A stretch of DNA of 64,000 nt, from positions 1,364,001-1,428,000 of the forward strand of contig JAXQJY010000032.1 of NCBI GenBank assembly GCA_037042185.1, written 5' to 3'. Positions within the stretch are counted from its first letter, which is position 1, and each line of letters opens with the position of its first letter. A program made the translations under genes and the position numbers. This stretch comes from Sordariomycetes sp. S80-01Y (Eukaryota > Ascomycota > Sordariomycetes). The notes beneath the pieces are model-generated. The model saw nothing but the letters and a program-made list of their open reading frames with translations. It had not been told where the DNA came from and made no database searches. This document shows, in pieces, positions 32,022 through 43,500 of this stretch.

Positions 32022-33806
32022 ATGGAGAACAACGGCTTCCCTACCAACGGTGGTCCCGCTCCGGGCCAGATGTCCTTTGCCAATGGCACCCCCCCTACTG
32101 GCGACATGAGCGTACCGCCTCCTACCGGTGCCCCCGGCCAGGAGCAGCCCAAGACAACTTTGTGGTGAGTCTCTTGCGTCCAAGTAACCTAGACACCTTT
32201 GTTGATCTGTTAAGGATGGGAGAGTTAGAGCCCTGGATGGATGAGAACTTCATCAAGGGTGTTTTCCTCTCCGCCGCCGGCGAAACTGTGAACGTCAAGG
32301 TCATTCGTGACAAGAACTCCGGGTAGGTAGCCTCTGAACCATGTTCACCTCCCCAAGCGCTAGGAACTGATGTCTAATGGCTTCCCTCACAGCAATGCGG
32401 GCTACTGCTTCGTTGAGTTTGGCACTCCTGACGCCGCAAACAAGGCCCTTGGCCTCAATGGCTCGCCTGTTCCCAACAGCTCTCGATCGTTCAAGCTCAA
32501 CTGGGCTTCTGGAGGCGGACTCGTTGACAGACGGTACGTGAATCTTGCGAAACTTTTGTAATGTTGCCTGGTACTCAATTGTTGTGGGCGTTTCAACAAT
32601 GAGACCAGACCACCCCAAATCCTCCCCACTCTCCCACCTTCCAACATCACCTCGCTCTTCCACCACAGCGTTACTTTCCTCACCACGGAGTTCCTCTTGC
32701 CTCGAGCCCTTTTAGGACCCAAGTCCTTGCCCCTCTGCCACTTATGGCACCGAACCCACTTGCTGCAGCATTCATTCCCTCGATTCGCACACACCCCACG
32801 CGGCCAGACCCATTTGGCCCACCGCCCGTCGCTTTGTTCGCCAGTCTGACTTTTTCCAGTGAGGATCGCGGCCCGGAGTATTCGATCTTTGTTGGCGACC
32901 TTGGCCCCGAGGTCAACGAATACGTCCTTGTATCGCTGTTCCAGGCTCGCTTCCCGTCTTGCAAGACAGCCAAGATCATGACCGACGCGGTCTCTGGTCA
33001 GTCGCGCGGCTATGGTTTCGTCCGTTTCTCGGATGAAACTGAAATGCAGCGCTCCTTGATCGAGATGCAGGGCGTCTACTGCGGCAACCGTCCGATGGAG
33101 GTTCATGCTGCTGTCCCTAAGAACCGGTACGGTGTTTCGGCGTCCCGCCTTACTCCTCTTGCAGTAACTGACTTTCTCAGCAACCGACACGGCTTCGGCG
33201 GCCCTGGCCGTCAAGGTCCCATGATGGGTGGCGGTGGCATGCCCGGCCAGCAGATGTGGGGTGGCATGGGTGGCGGCTTCGGCCCTTACGGTGGTGGCGG
33301 CCAGCCTGGCGCCTTCAACCCGGGAAACCAGATGAACCAATTCACGGATCCCAACAACACGACGGTTTTCGTTGGTGGTCTCTCCGGATACGTTACGGAG
33401 GATGAGCTGCGTTCTTTCTTCCAAGGCTTTGGCGAAATCACCTATGTCAAGATCCCCCCTGGTAAGGGTTGTGGGTTTGTCCAGTTTGTCCACCGCCATG
33501 CCGCCGAAATGGCCATCAACCAAATGCAGGGTTACCCTATCGGCAACTCGCGTGTTCGCCTCTCCTGGGGAAGGTCGCAGAACAACTCTGGTGTCGGTAC
33601 CCCTTACCGCCCTGCGCCTCCTCCTCCGCACTACCTTGGCATGCCTGGTCCTGGTGGTCCTCCCGGCCCTGGCGGCCCTGGCCCTCAGGGTCACGGTGGC
33701 CCTGGCGGGTATGGCCCCCCTTTCCCTGGCCCCCAGGGTCCTCCTGGCCCCCAGGTAAGTCAATCTCCTCGCCCTGTCTGGTCCGATGCTAATGGTGCCC
33801 TAGTAA
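32022..33806 (+). CDS. csx1: Three-RRM RNA-binding protein of the Nam8/Ngr1/Csx1 (TIA-1-like) type
   Basis: Members bind U-rich RNA; Nam8 acts in U1 snRNP, Csx1 in stress-mRNA stability. Exons: 32022-32164, 32215-32322, 32393-32533, 32860-33126, 33181-33754 and a last exon 33804-33806 that holds only the stop codon. The joined frame is 411 residues. RRM1 starts TTLWMGELEPWMDENFIK and has GYCFVEF. RRM2 has YSIFVGDLGPEVNEYVLV and RGYGFVRF. RRM3 has TTVFVGGLSGYVTEDELRS and GCGFVQF. A Gly/Met-rich linker lies between RRM2 and RRM3, and a Gly/Pro-rich tail (GPGGPGPQGHGG) ends the protein. The fourth intron (33127-33180, 54 nt) is a multiple of three and open in frame, so retention would add 18 residues. 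Family is firm; the choice between Nam8- and Csx1-type naming is not. Confidence 0.9.
33755..33803 (+). other. Terminal intron placing the stop codon in its own exon
   Basis: A 49-nt intron with classic GTAAGT donor, TGCTAAT branch site and CCCTAG acceptor lies right before TAA. Splicing joins CAG to TAA and ends the protein in GPQ. Retention would add a 38-residue extension ending at 33868. Confidence 0.7.
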
Positions 33807-35077
33807 ATGATCTTGGTTTCCCCGCTCATATCGAAGTTGCTCGAAACTTAAAAGTTCGAAATGCCTGATATGGTTCTTCTCGCTTGGTGTTGGCTCTCCA
33901 CATCCGGCCACAGTTTCTCCTTTCTCAGCTTCTCGACGATTTGCTGCGCTGAACCTTCTTTTTGCGACAACACAACCGAAACGCGGTTTTCCTTGGGTCT
34001 AGGGCTACTCATGATTCGGCGTTGGAGATGCGTTGACGATTAGTGGGCTTGTTCTTCAGTTCAAATTGATTCAATTCGTCCTACGTGCTTGTTTCTGCGT
34101 GCTTTGCCCTCTTGCCAACCGTATCTGTCTGTATCCTACATCAGCTTGCTTGCCTATGCTGCTTCATTATCAGTCCTACTTGGGAAGGCGAAGGCGTTGG
34201 CGTTGACGAGCAGCTGTCCGTCGGAGTATATATTGGTCTCGAGCAGGATTTGGAAGTGATAGCCTCAAACACAGAACGGGATTCTCTTCATTCGCCTTCT
34301 ACCACTCCTCGTGTCCCAAGTACCATGAATTGGTCGACCCTTCATTCCAACCAAACAACTCGATGGATCAGAAAATAGAGTGGTACGTTTTCGGCTGCTA
34401 ACCTGACAAACTGACGTCTCAAAAGTCACAAAGCCGTGCATTTCGCCATCCACCTGCGGAATTAACGGCGAACCGCCACAAGAGACCCGTACGCATCGTC
34501 TGGATGCAAGTTGCTGAGCCCCAAGCCCCGAACGTATTACGGCTGGCAATTTGGCTGCCTTCAATTCGACGAGCCCTCGGCCTCTTGAACGAGCGGCAGA
34601 ACCGATTGGAGGAGATCAAAGGGAGCTTGGAGCTGGGTTCTACATGATTGTGCAACGGCTGCTAGGGGCGGAGGACATGTGAGTACAAAAGCCAACGATG
34701 GTGGAAGAAAGCTGATATATTCAGTACTTCGTATGTAGACTTTTCTTTGAATTGGGACCTTTGTCGTAAATATTCTTGGAAGGCCATGCGGAAAGATGAA
34801 TAGAGCCTACCTCGTTGCCACCAGCATGATCAGTAGGCTGTCGGCAGACTTTCTGCAGGGCGCCGAATGTCTGCAGTGCTCCAGGAGTAGCATAATTATT
34901 TGTCTCTTATATAGAATAAGTCTTGGGATGTAACCAGAAAGCTATTTGATCCATGCGTGTCGAATCCGTAACGCACGGGTGGTATGTGCAAAGAATAGAT
35001 GCCCTCCTTTCGTGGTCGAAGCAAGACATATAACTCCCAATACAACCTCTACTGAACGGTCAAGGGATAATGGCCTC
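33807..35077. other. Gene-free interval between RNA-binding protein gene and cyclase gene
   Basis: The 1.27-kb interval lies between convergent genes. It is AT-richer toward the right (34.68-35.05 kb) and contains no frame with recognisable content. It probably holds two 3' UTRs. Confidence 0.45.
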
Positions 35078-36379
35078 CTAGAAAATTGCTAGAGCGTTCG
35101 GCGGCGATCCGATGAGCACCGGGTGGTTGAGTGGCGCAGACGTGAGCATGAAGGAGTACCTTTTCTTCTCGCGACAGTATTTCGAAAGTCGGCCGAGGTC
35201 CCAAATCTCTCCGATCGGCATTCCGAAGCAACTGAGGAGGTATTGGTGTAACACTGCGCAGGCGTTAGTTTCTTCTCAAGGTGCTGATACAAACAGGCAG
35301 CCTACCGAGCTCGTTCAGTCCTCCTTCAGTACCATCGGGTCTCACAGGTGGGAACCGCTCGAATGCCTGCGAATCTCCCGCAACGGCCGCGAACCGCTTG
35401 TTCCAAATCCATCTAGCCATCTCCTCTGAGCCATCCACGCCTGAGAGTTGGTACGCTCCCATCATCTGCAGAATCTGCTCTTTTTCCAGGCTCTCAATGA
35501 TCTCCGTTCCCCCAAGACGCACGATCATGACATCTCCAGCCTTCAGCTCGACACCCTGATGGAGTGCACAGGCTTCTAGATCGGCCACCTTGACCCGCGT
35601 GCCATCGAAGGCGTGAAAGGGGATACCCATGTCCTCAGTGTACGCTTTGTAATCGAGGAGCACACCCCGCGCTACGAGGCCTCCACGCTCGTGCCAGTGA
35701 TCCAATGTCGGTGCCGGGTTGCTTTTGGAGTTCTGTGCGGCGAGAGTGTCGTGGCTGGGGTTAAAGCCATTATATGCCAGGCCGCTTGGCTGATGTTGGT
35801 AGTGACAGAGGGAATCCCACTGACTGCTGTTTTGAGTGTTGAAAGTGAAAGTGTCGTCCCATGACTTGCCAACACCTGGATTCATGGAGTCCGGGAGGTA
35901 GAGGATCTTGTGCTCTGGCGGTGGGCGGCCGGGTATCGGTATGTCGCTCATGGCATTGAGCGGCCAACTAGAGAGCGTTAGAAGCTGAAAGGAATCAGAG
36001 AAGAGAAGTTGGGCATTGAGACGGCTTTGATCGACGAGGATGGGGACAAGGGGGGACTAATGTAGGAGTCTACGTCAAAGCACCTTTTAATGCAATCTAA
36101 TCCAGAGCCGTTGGCCCTGGGAGGGCAGGAAGAGGGAAGTAATGGCCAGGTACAGTTCGTGCTCAGAAAATTGAGCGGTACTCACTTCAAGGAGATAGAG
36201 ACTCCATCTTGAATTTCAGCAGAAGCTTTCTTAACGATCTCAGGGGTCAAGAAATTCAGAGTTCCAAGGACATCCTTCTTTCCATCCTTGTCGAACACTC
36301 CCCAGGCGCACCCTTGGGGCATGTCCCCAACTTTAGGAAGATTATCGAAGTCTGGTACCGAGGCTGGATTGGTCGCCAT
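35078..36379 (-). CDS. Cyclase / kynurenine-formamidase-like hydrolase (Cyclase superfamily)
   Basis: A metal-dependent hydrolase-like protein of the Cyclase family (Pfam 04199 type), whose members act on amides and lactone-type or polyketide substrates. Three exons: 36186-36379, 35306-35967 and 35078-35253, with GTGAGT/CTCTAG and GTAGGC/GCGCAG junctions, giving 343 residues. The N-terminus has FDNLPKVGDMPQGCAWGVF and VSISLNWPLNAM. The metal/active-site region is QWDSLCHYQHQ (about residues 114-124), the fungal variant of the HxGTHxD motif. Later blocks are ARGVLLDYKAY, LKAGDVMIVRLGG and GMPIGEIWDLGRLSKYC, and the chain ends SPPNALAIF, typical of fungal members. Divergent from the monooxygenase, 743 bp apart. 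The specific substrate is unknown. Confidence 0.92.
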
Positions 36380-37122
36380 AATCGCGATGTTGATGTTTAT
36401 GTGCTGGGATGGCTGTCTGGATTGCCTTGTATTCTTCTGTGCTGAATCTGCGTGTTGATGAGATGGTTTAATAGTGTTGGTAGTGATGATGGCTGATGTG
36501 AGCCACGGAGGGTACTAGGGCGTAGGAGCGGGCTGTGCTTTGGAAATCGTACGAGTCCACTACGTGATGACCTGAGGATAGAAAATGACGCGTTGTCGAA
36601 AGGAGAGAGAGCATGAGACGGGGTAAGCGGAAATAGAGTTTCAGTTGTGTCGTGATGTCAAGTTGGCGTTGGACAGTGTTTGTCACAAACAGGAAGTCTG
36701 AGCTGAGGGTCCTCGGAGCCAAATCCGATCATGCTTGCAGAGCTCCCCCGCAGCCTTCCACCCACCAAGTACCGTCTTCAAGACAGGCAATTGATCATCC
36801 AATTCGAGCTTTCATATTGGTCTACGAGACGTATTTTGTCGGAACCCACTTCTTGCCCGAGAGCCCGATCCGTTCATCTACGACGAGACGGCGGCCCCCA
36901 CTGCCTATACGAATACGCACCGATGCGACGCCAAGAGGAGTCCACGATGCCACCACGATGCACGGGTTTGGAAGATGCCAAGTCAGGGTGTGCGGACCAA
37001 GGGTATTTCCGAAAGAGTGCCGTGTATCTTGATGAGGAGGAACAATAAAAGGGAGCGATCCCTTCGTCACTACGGGTTGGGTGAGAGCAGTAGTTGTTTG
37101 CACCTAGCGTTGCACCATCATC
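36380..37122. promoter_or_regulatory. Bidirectional promoter between cyclase and monooxygenase genes
   Basis: This 743-bp interval separates two divergent start codons and must contain both promoters. No coding frame of its own is credible. Shared control of the two enzymes is an inference from the arrangement. Confidence 0.6.
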
Positions 37123-39084
37123 ATGGCCACTTCCGATGGTTCAGCTCCGGACCTCACCTATCTCACACAAAAGTACGAAGAGGAGAAGAACAAGCGAAAG
37201 CGGAGTGATGGAAACGCTCAATACGTTGACCTTGAGTTGAGCACCTCTTCTCACCTCACCCGCCTTGCAGAGGACCCCTGGGTGGACTATGATGCCCTCA
37301 ACGCTGAGCCTCCGAACTTGGAACACGGAGATGACATCAAGTTCCTTATTCTGGGAGCCGGCTTTTGTGGGCTCAACTTTGCCGCTCGCTTCGTGGAAGC
37401 TGGGTTCAAACCTGAGGATATCCGCTTGGTTGACACGGCCGGCGGCTTTGGCGGTACTTGGTACTGGAATAGGTATCCCGGCCTGATGTGCGACTCTGAA
37501 AGCTCAATCTACCTCCCACTACTGGAGGAGACAGGATACATGCCCAAGCATCGCTACTCTTACGGGTCCGAGATTCGAGAGCACGCTGAGAGGATAGCAC
37601 GCCACTACCGCCTCCAAGGTGTCTTCTGCACCAAGATGGATTCATTCCGTTGGGATGAGAACAAGGGTCGCTGGGTAGTGGTCATGAAGAGAGATCGGGG
37701 TCCCAATAGGAATCCTGTTGAAATGACAGTCACGGCTCAGTTTGTGGTGCTTGCCAATGGTGTTTTGAACCACCCCAAGACACCGAAGATCGAGGATCTC
37801 GAGAGGTTTGAGGGGCAGACGTTGCATACTGGACGCTGGAAGTACGATATCACTGGCGGCTCGCCTACGGACCCATCCCTCCCCGGGCTCGAGAACAAGA
37901 GAGTCGGCATCATTGGTACTGGAGCCACTGGCGTCCAGTGCACCACGGAGCTCGCCAAGTGGGCGAAGCACCTGTACGTGTTTCAACGCACCCCGTCCAG
38001 CGTTGACCACCGAGGACAGAGAGAGACGGACCCAAGCGTCTGGGCTAATCAGACTAAGAAGCCTGGCTGGTGGACCAACCGCAACGCTAACTTCGTATCA
38101 GTGGTGATCAAGGAGGACGTCGAGGAGGATCTGGTCAATGACGCTTGGTGTACTCTCGACACTTACGCCCCTCTCATCGGTGGCCCTCACGAACAAATGG
38201 GCATGGAGGACGTACCCGGGCACATTGGCAAGATGCTGGCTGTGGATGTTCCGAGGGCGAACCGCATTCGCCAAAGAGTTGCAGACACTGTAAGCGACGA
38301 TAAGACAGCCGAAAAGCTCAAAGCGTGGTACCCGACATGGTGCAAGAGGTGAGTTGACCCCCTTCGCTATGAGCTATTCTAACCCAGATATTGTAGGCCG
38401 TGCTTCCACGACGGCTACCTCCCAACGTTCAACCGCCCAAACGTTACCCTTGTACAGACCGAACCCACGGGTGTTGGTAAAGCTACCCCGAAGGGTCTTC
38501 TCATTGATGGCCAAGAGTACCCGCTCGACTTGCTCATTTTCAGTACTGGCTATCGGGCTCCGGGTGCCAACTTGTCAGAGCCAAGCAAGATGTGCAACGC
38601 AAGCATCTCTGGGAAGAATGGGGTCAACATGCCAGACAAGTGGATGGGCAATGGTCCCAGCACGCTCCATGGCCTGACGACCAAAGGTTTTCCCAACATG
38701 TTCCTTACCGGACCCAACCAAGCTGGGGGAAGCCCGAGCATCACATACCTCTTCGACATCATGGCTCGCCATGCCGCTTACATCGTGGCCGAAGCTAGCA
38801 AAACGGCCACCAACCCGGACACCATTACCATCGAACCGAATCAAGAAGCGGAGGATGCCTGGGTCAACGAGATTATCAGTCGCGCTGCCTTCGCCTCTCC
38901 GGTCAGTGTTTGCCTCCCCAGCTACATCAACAATGAGGGAGCGCTTCTCGAAGGCGCAGACGCGATAAAGGCAATGAAAAGCATGGTGCATCCTCTCGGC
39001 ATCAATGTATATGCCAAGAGATTGCAAGAGTGGAGAGATGAGGGGAGCATGAAGGGACTCGATATTACGTCGGTGTCGGGGTAG
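37123..39084 (+). CDS. Flavin-containing monooxygenase, Baeyer-Villiger type
   Basis: Such enzymes use FAD, NADPH and O2 to insert oxygen next to a ketone, making an ester or lactone, in steroid, terpenoid or alkanone metabolism. Two exons: 37123-38348 and 38397-39084, joined over a 48-nt intron (GTGAGT to TTGTAG), giving 637 residues. The N-terminal extension is typical of the fungal long form. The FAD Rossmann motif is GAGFCG (residues 78-83), followed by GGFGGTWYWNRYPG. The NADPH Rossmann motif is IIGTGATG (263-270). The BVMO fingerprint reads FEGQTLHTGRWK at 229-240, so the usual final Pro/Asp is Lys here. The C-terminal part has LLIFSTGYRAPG and FLTGPNQAGGSPS. The divergent cyclase neighbour could hydrolyse its lactone or ester product; that is inference. 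Confidence 0.94.
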
Positions 39085-39455
39085 TGCTCAAAGGTCCCAG
39101 AGACAGGGGTGGCGAATAAGAATACGAGATGACGGTGTCGTACCAGACCGCTGATCTTGTGATGCATGGCGTGCACTCGGTTGCATGGGGTATTCAACGT
39201 CTTATTCATTTGCACTGTCACCCGGATGGTATTTTCATTCTCCTCATCTTTGGGATATAGCTCGCGCGAAAGCGTACCGAGGGTTTGCGGGGTTGGAGGC
39301 GAAGGAACGTGGAGGATCATCGTCAAGGGCATTTATCCGTCCAACCAGATCAAATTCCGAGTGGACTAGAGCATATATAGTAGATTCAAGAAGACTCTTG
39401 GTCTGAATTGAGCAATGAACCCCTCTGTAAGATCGTTGTCAGCTTCATTTTGAAA
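39085..39455. other. Short interval between monooxygenase and EGF/GH43-like gene
   Basis: The 371 bases hold the monooxygenase 3' flank and the promoter of the next gene in the same orientation. A TATATA string near 39374 lies about 80 bases before the start codon. Confidence 0.45.
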
Positions 39456-40589
39456 ATGCGGACATTGGGACTCGCCATTCTCTTAGCCCTCCTGACTGGA
39501 GTGGTTCAAGGATGCAATACCATGGACGACTGTTCCCTCAACGGAGTCTGCTCTTGCAACCACAAATGTATCTGCGATCCTGGCTGGCGCAGCGACGATT
39601 GTAGCGAACTCGACCTCCGCCCTGCCACCCGTTGGACGGGGTACAACAACACTAATTACACGGACCCAGACTATTACAAGCAGGACGGCAATTCCTCTTG
39701 GGGCGGCCAGATCATCCACGACAGAGAGGATTCAGGACTCTTCCACCTTATTCTATCACAGTTTCCCCAGGGCTGCGGACTCTCAGCCTGGAGGCCCTTT
39801 AGCCAAGTCATCCGGGCCGAGAGCCGCACTGGACCTCGAGGTCCTTTCTTGTTCCAGCAGGTGCTGTTCGACACGTTTCGTCATAACCCGACGGTGATAT
39901 GGAGCCCTGCGGACGAGCTGTATCTCATTCACTTTATCGGCCAGGATTGGGAGCTGCCCGCCCAATGTGGCTCAAAGAAGACGAACAACACTATCTCGGT
40001 TAGCACGAGTCCTGATCTCAAGACGTGGACGGAGCAGATCCCCTTGGTAGTCAACGTGACCAACCCAACAGCTTGGCCTCTGTGGACTCCGGATAACCCG
40101 ACAAATGAGATGTTGCTCGCTTCAGAGAAGAACAACATCTACTACTCCTCCGAGGGATACGCAGGGCCCTATGAACTGACCGTCGAGCCCGGAAACATCG
40201 AGAACCACATCTCCCACCGCAGCGAGGATCCCTTTCTCTGGCAAGACAAGCGCGGCCATTGGCACTTCCTGGCGCACCACATGGTAGACATCCCCCTCGG
40301 CCTCAAAGGACCCCGCGTGGGCGCGCACGCCTTTGCGAGGGACTGGAGAGGGCCGTGGACGTACAACAACGTGACTTTGGCGTACAACAGCACTGTCGAG
40401 TACGATGACGGCACGAGCGTGGAGTACTATCGACGGGAGCGACCGAAGCTGTACTTCAGCGAGGACGGGGAGATGACGCCGCTGTATCTCGTGAATGGTG
40501 TGCAGGAGTTCGATTCGAACAAGGCGTATACGGTGATTCAGCCGATCGGGGACGGTTGGAAGGAGTACGAGGAGGGTTTCCAGTCGTGA
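39456..40589 (+). CDS. Secreted EGF-like plus GH43-like beta-propeller protein
   Basis: A 377-residue intronless gene. The ATG at 39456 begins a good signal peptide (MRTLGLAILLALLTGVVQG). It is followed by a Cys-rich EGF-like module with eight Cys in CNTMDDCSLNGVCSCNHKCI and CDPGWRSDDC. The rest resembles a five-bladed glycoside hydrolase family 43-like fold, with NPTVIWSPADELYLI, SVSTSPDLKTWTEQ, RSEDPFLWQDKRGHWHFLAH and ERPKLYFSEDG. Many N-glycosylation sequons (for example NNTNYT, NVTNPT, NNVT) support secretion. An earlier in-frame TTG would bury the signal peptide and was rejected. Catalytic activity is not proven; the fold assignment is from motif spacing only. Same strand as the monooxygenase. 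Confidence 0.82.
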   Translation: MRTLGLAILLALLTGVVQGCNTMDDCSLNGVCSCNHKCICDPGWRSDDCSELDLRPATRWTGYNNTNYTDPDYYKQDGNSSWGGQIIHDREDSGLFHLILSQFPQGCGLSAWRPFSQVIRAESRTGPRGPFLFQQVLFDTFRHNPTVIWSPADELYLIHFIGQDWELPAQCGSKKTNNTISVSTSPDLKTWTEQIPLVVNVTNPTAWPLWTPDNPTNEMLLASEKNNIYYSSEGYAGPYELTVEPGNIENHISHRSEDPFLWQDKRGHWHFLAHHMVDIPLGLKGPRVGAHAFARDWRGPWTYNNVTLAYNSTVEYDDGTSVEYYRRERPKLYFSEDGEMTPLYLVNGVQEFDSNKAYTVIQPIGDGWKEYEEGFQS

Positions 40590-43500
40590 CAAGGGCGGGG
40601 TTGTCAAAGCATCCTGGAGAAACCTTCGGCAGATATCGCTTCATGTCTGAATCGAAAAAGATCTTGACTCTCCGACGAAGACAATGAACAGTGTTCAATG
40701 TTTGGTTGTAGTTGCATAGACTCCTATGAGCAAAATTCTAGACCAAAACCCGGAAGTGCAAGCGAGTGCCCAGTGCGGATCCAAGTTATGGGGAAAAGGG
40801 GTCGTCTCCCAGAATGAGAGGTACCCTGCGCCGAGCCACCCACCGTCTCAACGAATTTGACATCGCTCTCGTGCGGGCTATAGTACAAGGAATACATTTT
40901 ATCTATAGTTTGAGCATCTTATCAATCGAATGGCTCATGCGCAACCTCGATTCCAGTCGTCACCGTGTATACGTCACGGCATCCGCAAGTAAAAGTGCCT
41001 TTTGCGCGGTGTAATTCAGATGAGTTGGGAAAGCAATTAGGAAAGACGAAGCGAATGCCAAAAAACATAAGAATAGCATGTCAACACGAAGAGCTCCGTA
41101 CATCTGCTTATGTATCTGACCCTTTGACTGAACTGCAAACCTTAGCTAAGTAGTCTCTTCTCGTTTTCCACTTGGGTGTTGTCGGCGAACCAAAATGCTC
41201 CGCAACACTTTCGCAGAATCAACATCTAGCTCTAGTTCCCATGTGCTTGTAATGCGTATATCTTCAAGATGTCCTGTCCTCCCCTCATCTGTGCTCGATC
41301 GGTTGGCATCGGCTCGTGGCTGGTCGGCAGTCGGTAGTCGGCTTTGGTGTCGTTCGCGAAATGGCACTGGAGACAGGGATGCGGTGAGATGACAGTCCGA
41401 ACGTTGTCACTTCGCGAAGCTTGGGAGTCTTCAAGACTCCATTGAGAGTGGTGAATCTGACAAGGCGTGTCATTATCAGGAGAAGCCGCCTAAGATTCCA
41501 TGCGAAGAACTCACACGTGTCCATGGGTCCAGTCCCCCTACTTCGAGACATAGAACATGTCCAAAAGAAGCTTTAAGTAGTCCCTTTTCCCATTATTTTC
41601 AGTAATGGAGCTCCAGAAGAATGTCGGAAGGCAGTCGTGACGTCGGATGGTCGAAATCCCTGCGCTGAGTTCACAACGGGGTGTAGAAAGCTCTCATTGC
41701 AAGGACACACTTGGACTGAACAGAATGGTGTGCTTTGAAGATGCGACAAAGTCTGAAGTGTGTTCTTGGCTGATTGTTACTCCTCAGTCCTGTTCCTCTG
41801 CTGCAAACCTCGATAAGAGTAGGTGCATATGGCTGTCGTCTGACTTCAAACAGCCTTCGCACTCCCTACTTGAAGAAAGCAGGTGATTTCTTCAGCATCG
41901 GCGCTGTGTATTATAGCACCTGATCCTGCCGAAGACTAGCAATTGTTGCCTCCAGTTGAGAACATTGTACCTTTCCAAGTGGCCATGGCCACGCATGGCC
42001 TCTACCTCTGCTTTCCTGTACTTTTGTATATCCCTGGAGAGGAGAGGATATAGATAGCAAAGACCGACAATGTATTGAGGGAGCTATTGTTGTTCTTCCA
42101 GACGAGGGTTTCTCTACTTGGACTTGAGTTCGGAGGGAGTTGAGCTCGAAAAAAGGTGGTAGGATAAGGTGACGAGCTTTCGTATCTCGCAGAAAATCGA
42201 TAAGCAGTGTCAATCCTAGATGTCTCGCAACCTGAGCCTATGATAGTTTCAGTGATAAGCTCCACGACTGATTCATATCGAAGCAACTGTCGTTTTGAGG
42301 ACCAAGTAGGAAGAAGACTCACCGAGGAAAACATCAACCTACCTTTTGGTGACATGTGTGTCAGTGATGATCGATAAGCTTTCTTACACACCATGAAGAC
42401 AATTCAATGACTTCTGGTTAATTATATATCGTGTTCGCGCCGCTGACAATGTGGCGGATTGTTTGGCAGTGTTGTTGTCGTCGTAACAAGTCGCACAAGC
42501 AAACGTCGTTCGGCGAGTTCCTGGCGACTGTCGCCATGCTTGCGAAAACCCGACAAACAGGAACGACAGGCTTGTTTGGCTTCGTTGTGTCTGGATGAGC
42601 TGTCGTAGTAAGCTGTTGTGAAGGAAACCAGGGGCGGTTCGGCGCTGATCCCGGGGGGAGAGCCGCCAGGGCTTGGGTAGGACGCCTCATTCTGGCTCCA
42701 ACTCCTCCAGCATCGGGTTCAGCCTTCTCACTCGAAACAGAAGCATATGGGGAATTAAAAGGAGGTTGAAAGAGTTTTGATGAATTCTTGCAAGGGATGA
42801 GTCCCCGATACTCTTGCTTCCTAGACCACGGAGTAGTGGTTGGCCGCCCACGCTCCAGCCCTGATCACATCACGCCACTCTCAGAGCTTCACCAGTAGGC
42901 AGGACAAGACCATAGTATTCTGGAGAAAGCATTTAATGAAAGGATAGAACTTGAGTACGAGACTGGAGAATACCTGGGCAGATAGCCCACGAAAGGCGAG
43001 CGATTCGGTCGACATGGTATTTCTTCTCCAGCGCCCGAAGACACCCAAACAGCATACCATCACAGGTGAGCTCTAACCACTCCACATATACTCTCAAAAG
43101 AAGCGGAGGACTTTCTGTCAACCTTGCTCATTAAGTCTTGAGCTTAAGCCAGGCACAGGAGCAGATACTCCCAGTCCAACACCACTGCACCCAGATTATC
43201 CTGTCTAAAGGGCTCAAGAGCAGTCAAAGTCTTCTTCATAAGATTGCTTCAAGCAATCATTACAATGAAAACGAGTGGAAATATTTGGAAATCAAAAATT
43301 ATCCCGACCATGTCCTCGAGGGGAAATGGAACTGAGGCTGGTCCGCGGTGTGCAATGCAGCCAGCCCAAACTGGAACCTCTGATACTTGAGCTAGAGGCG
43401 CCCCGAGTAGGTAAGTATGAAGAAGGAAAGAAACAAGAGGAAGAGCCAGAGCCTCAAGAGACTTAAATAGGCGCTCAGAGGTGGCCCGTGCGTCTGGCTG

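Noticed and set aside
32402-33763. 453-codon minus-strand frame over the RNA-binding protein gene
   Set aside because: Shadow; the plus strand carries three RRM domains with consistent introns.
39408-39455. Longer start for the EGF/GH43-like protein at a TTG codon
   Set aside because: The ATG at 39456 begins a proper signal peptide; the upstream extension would hide it.
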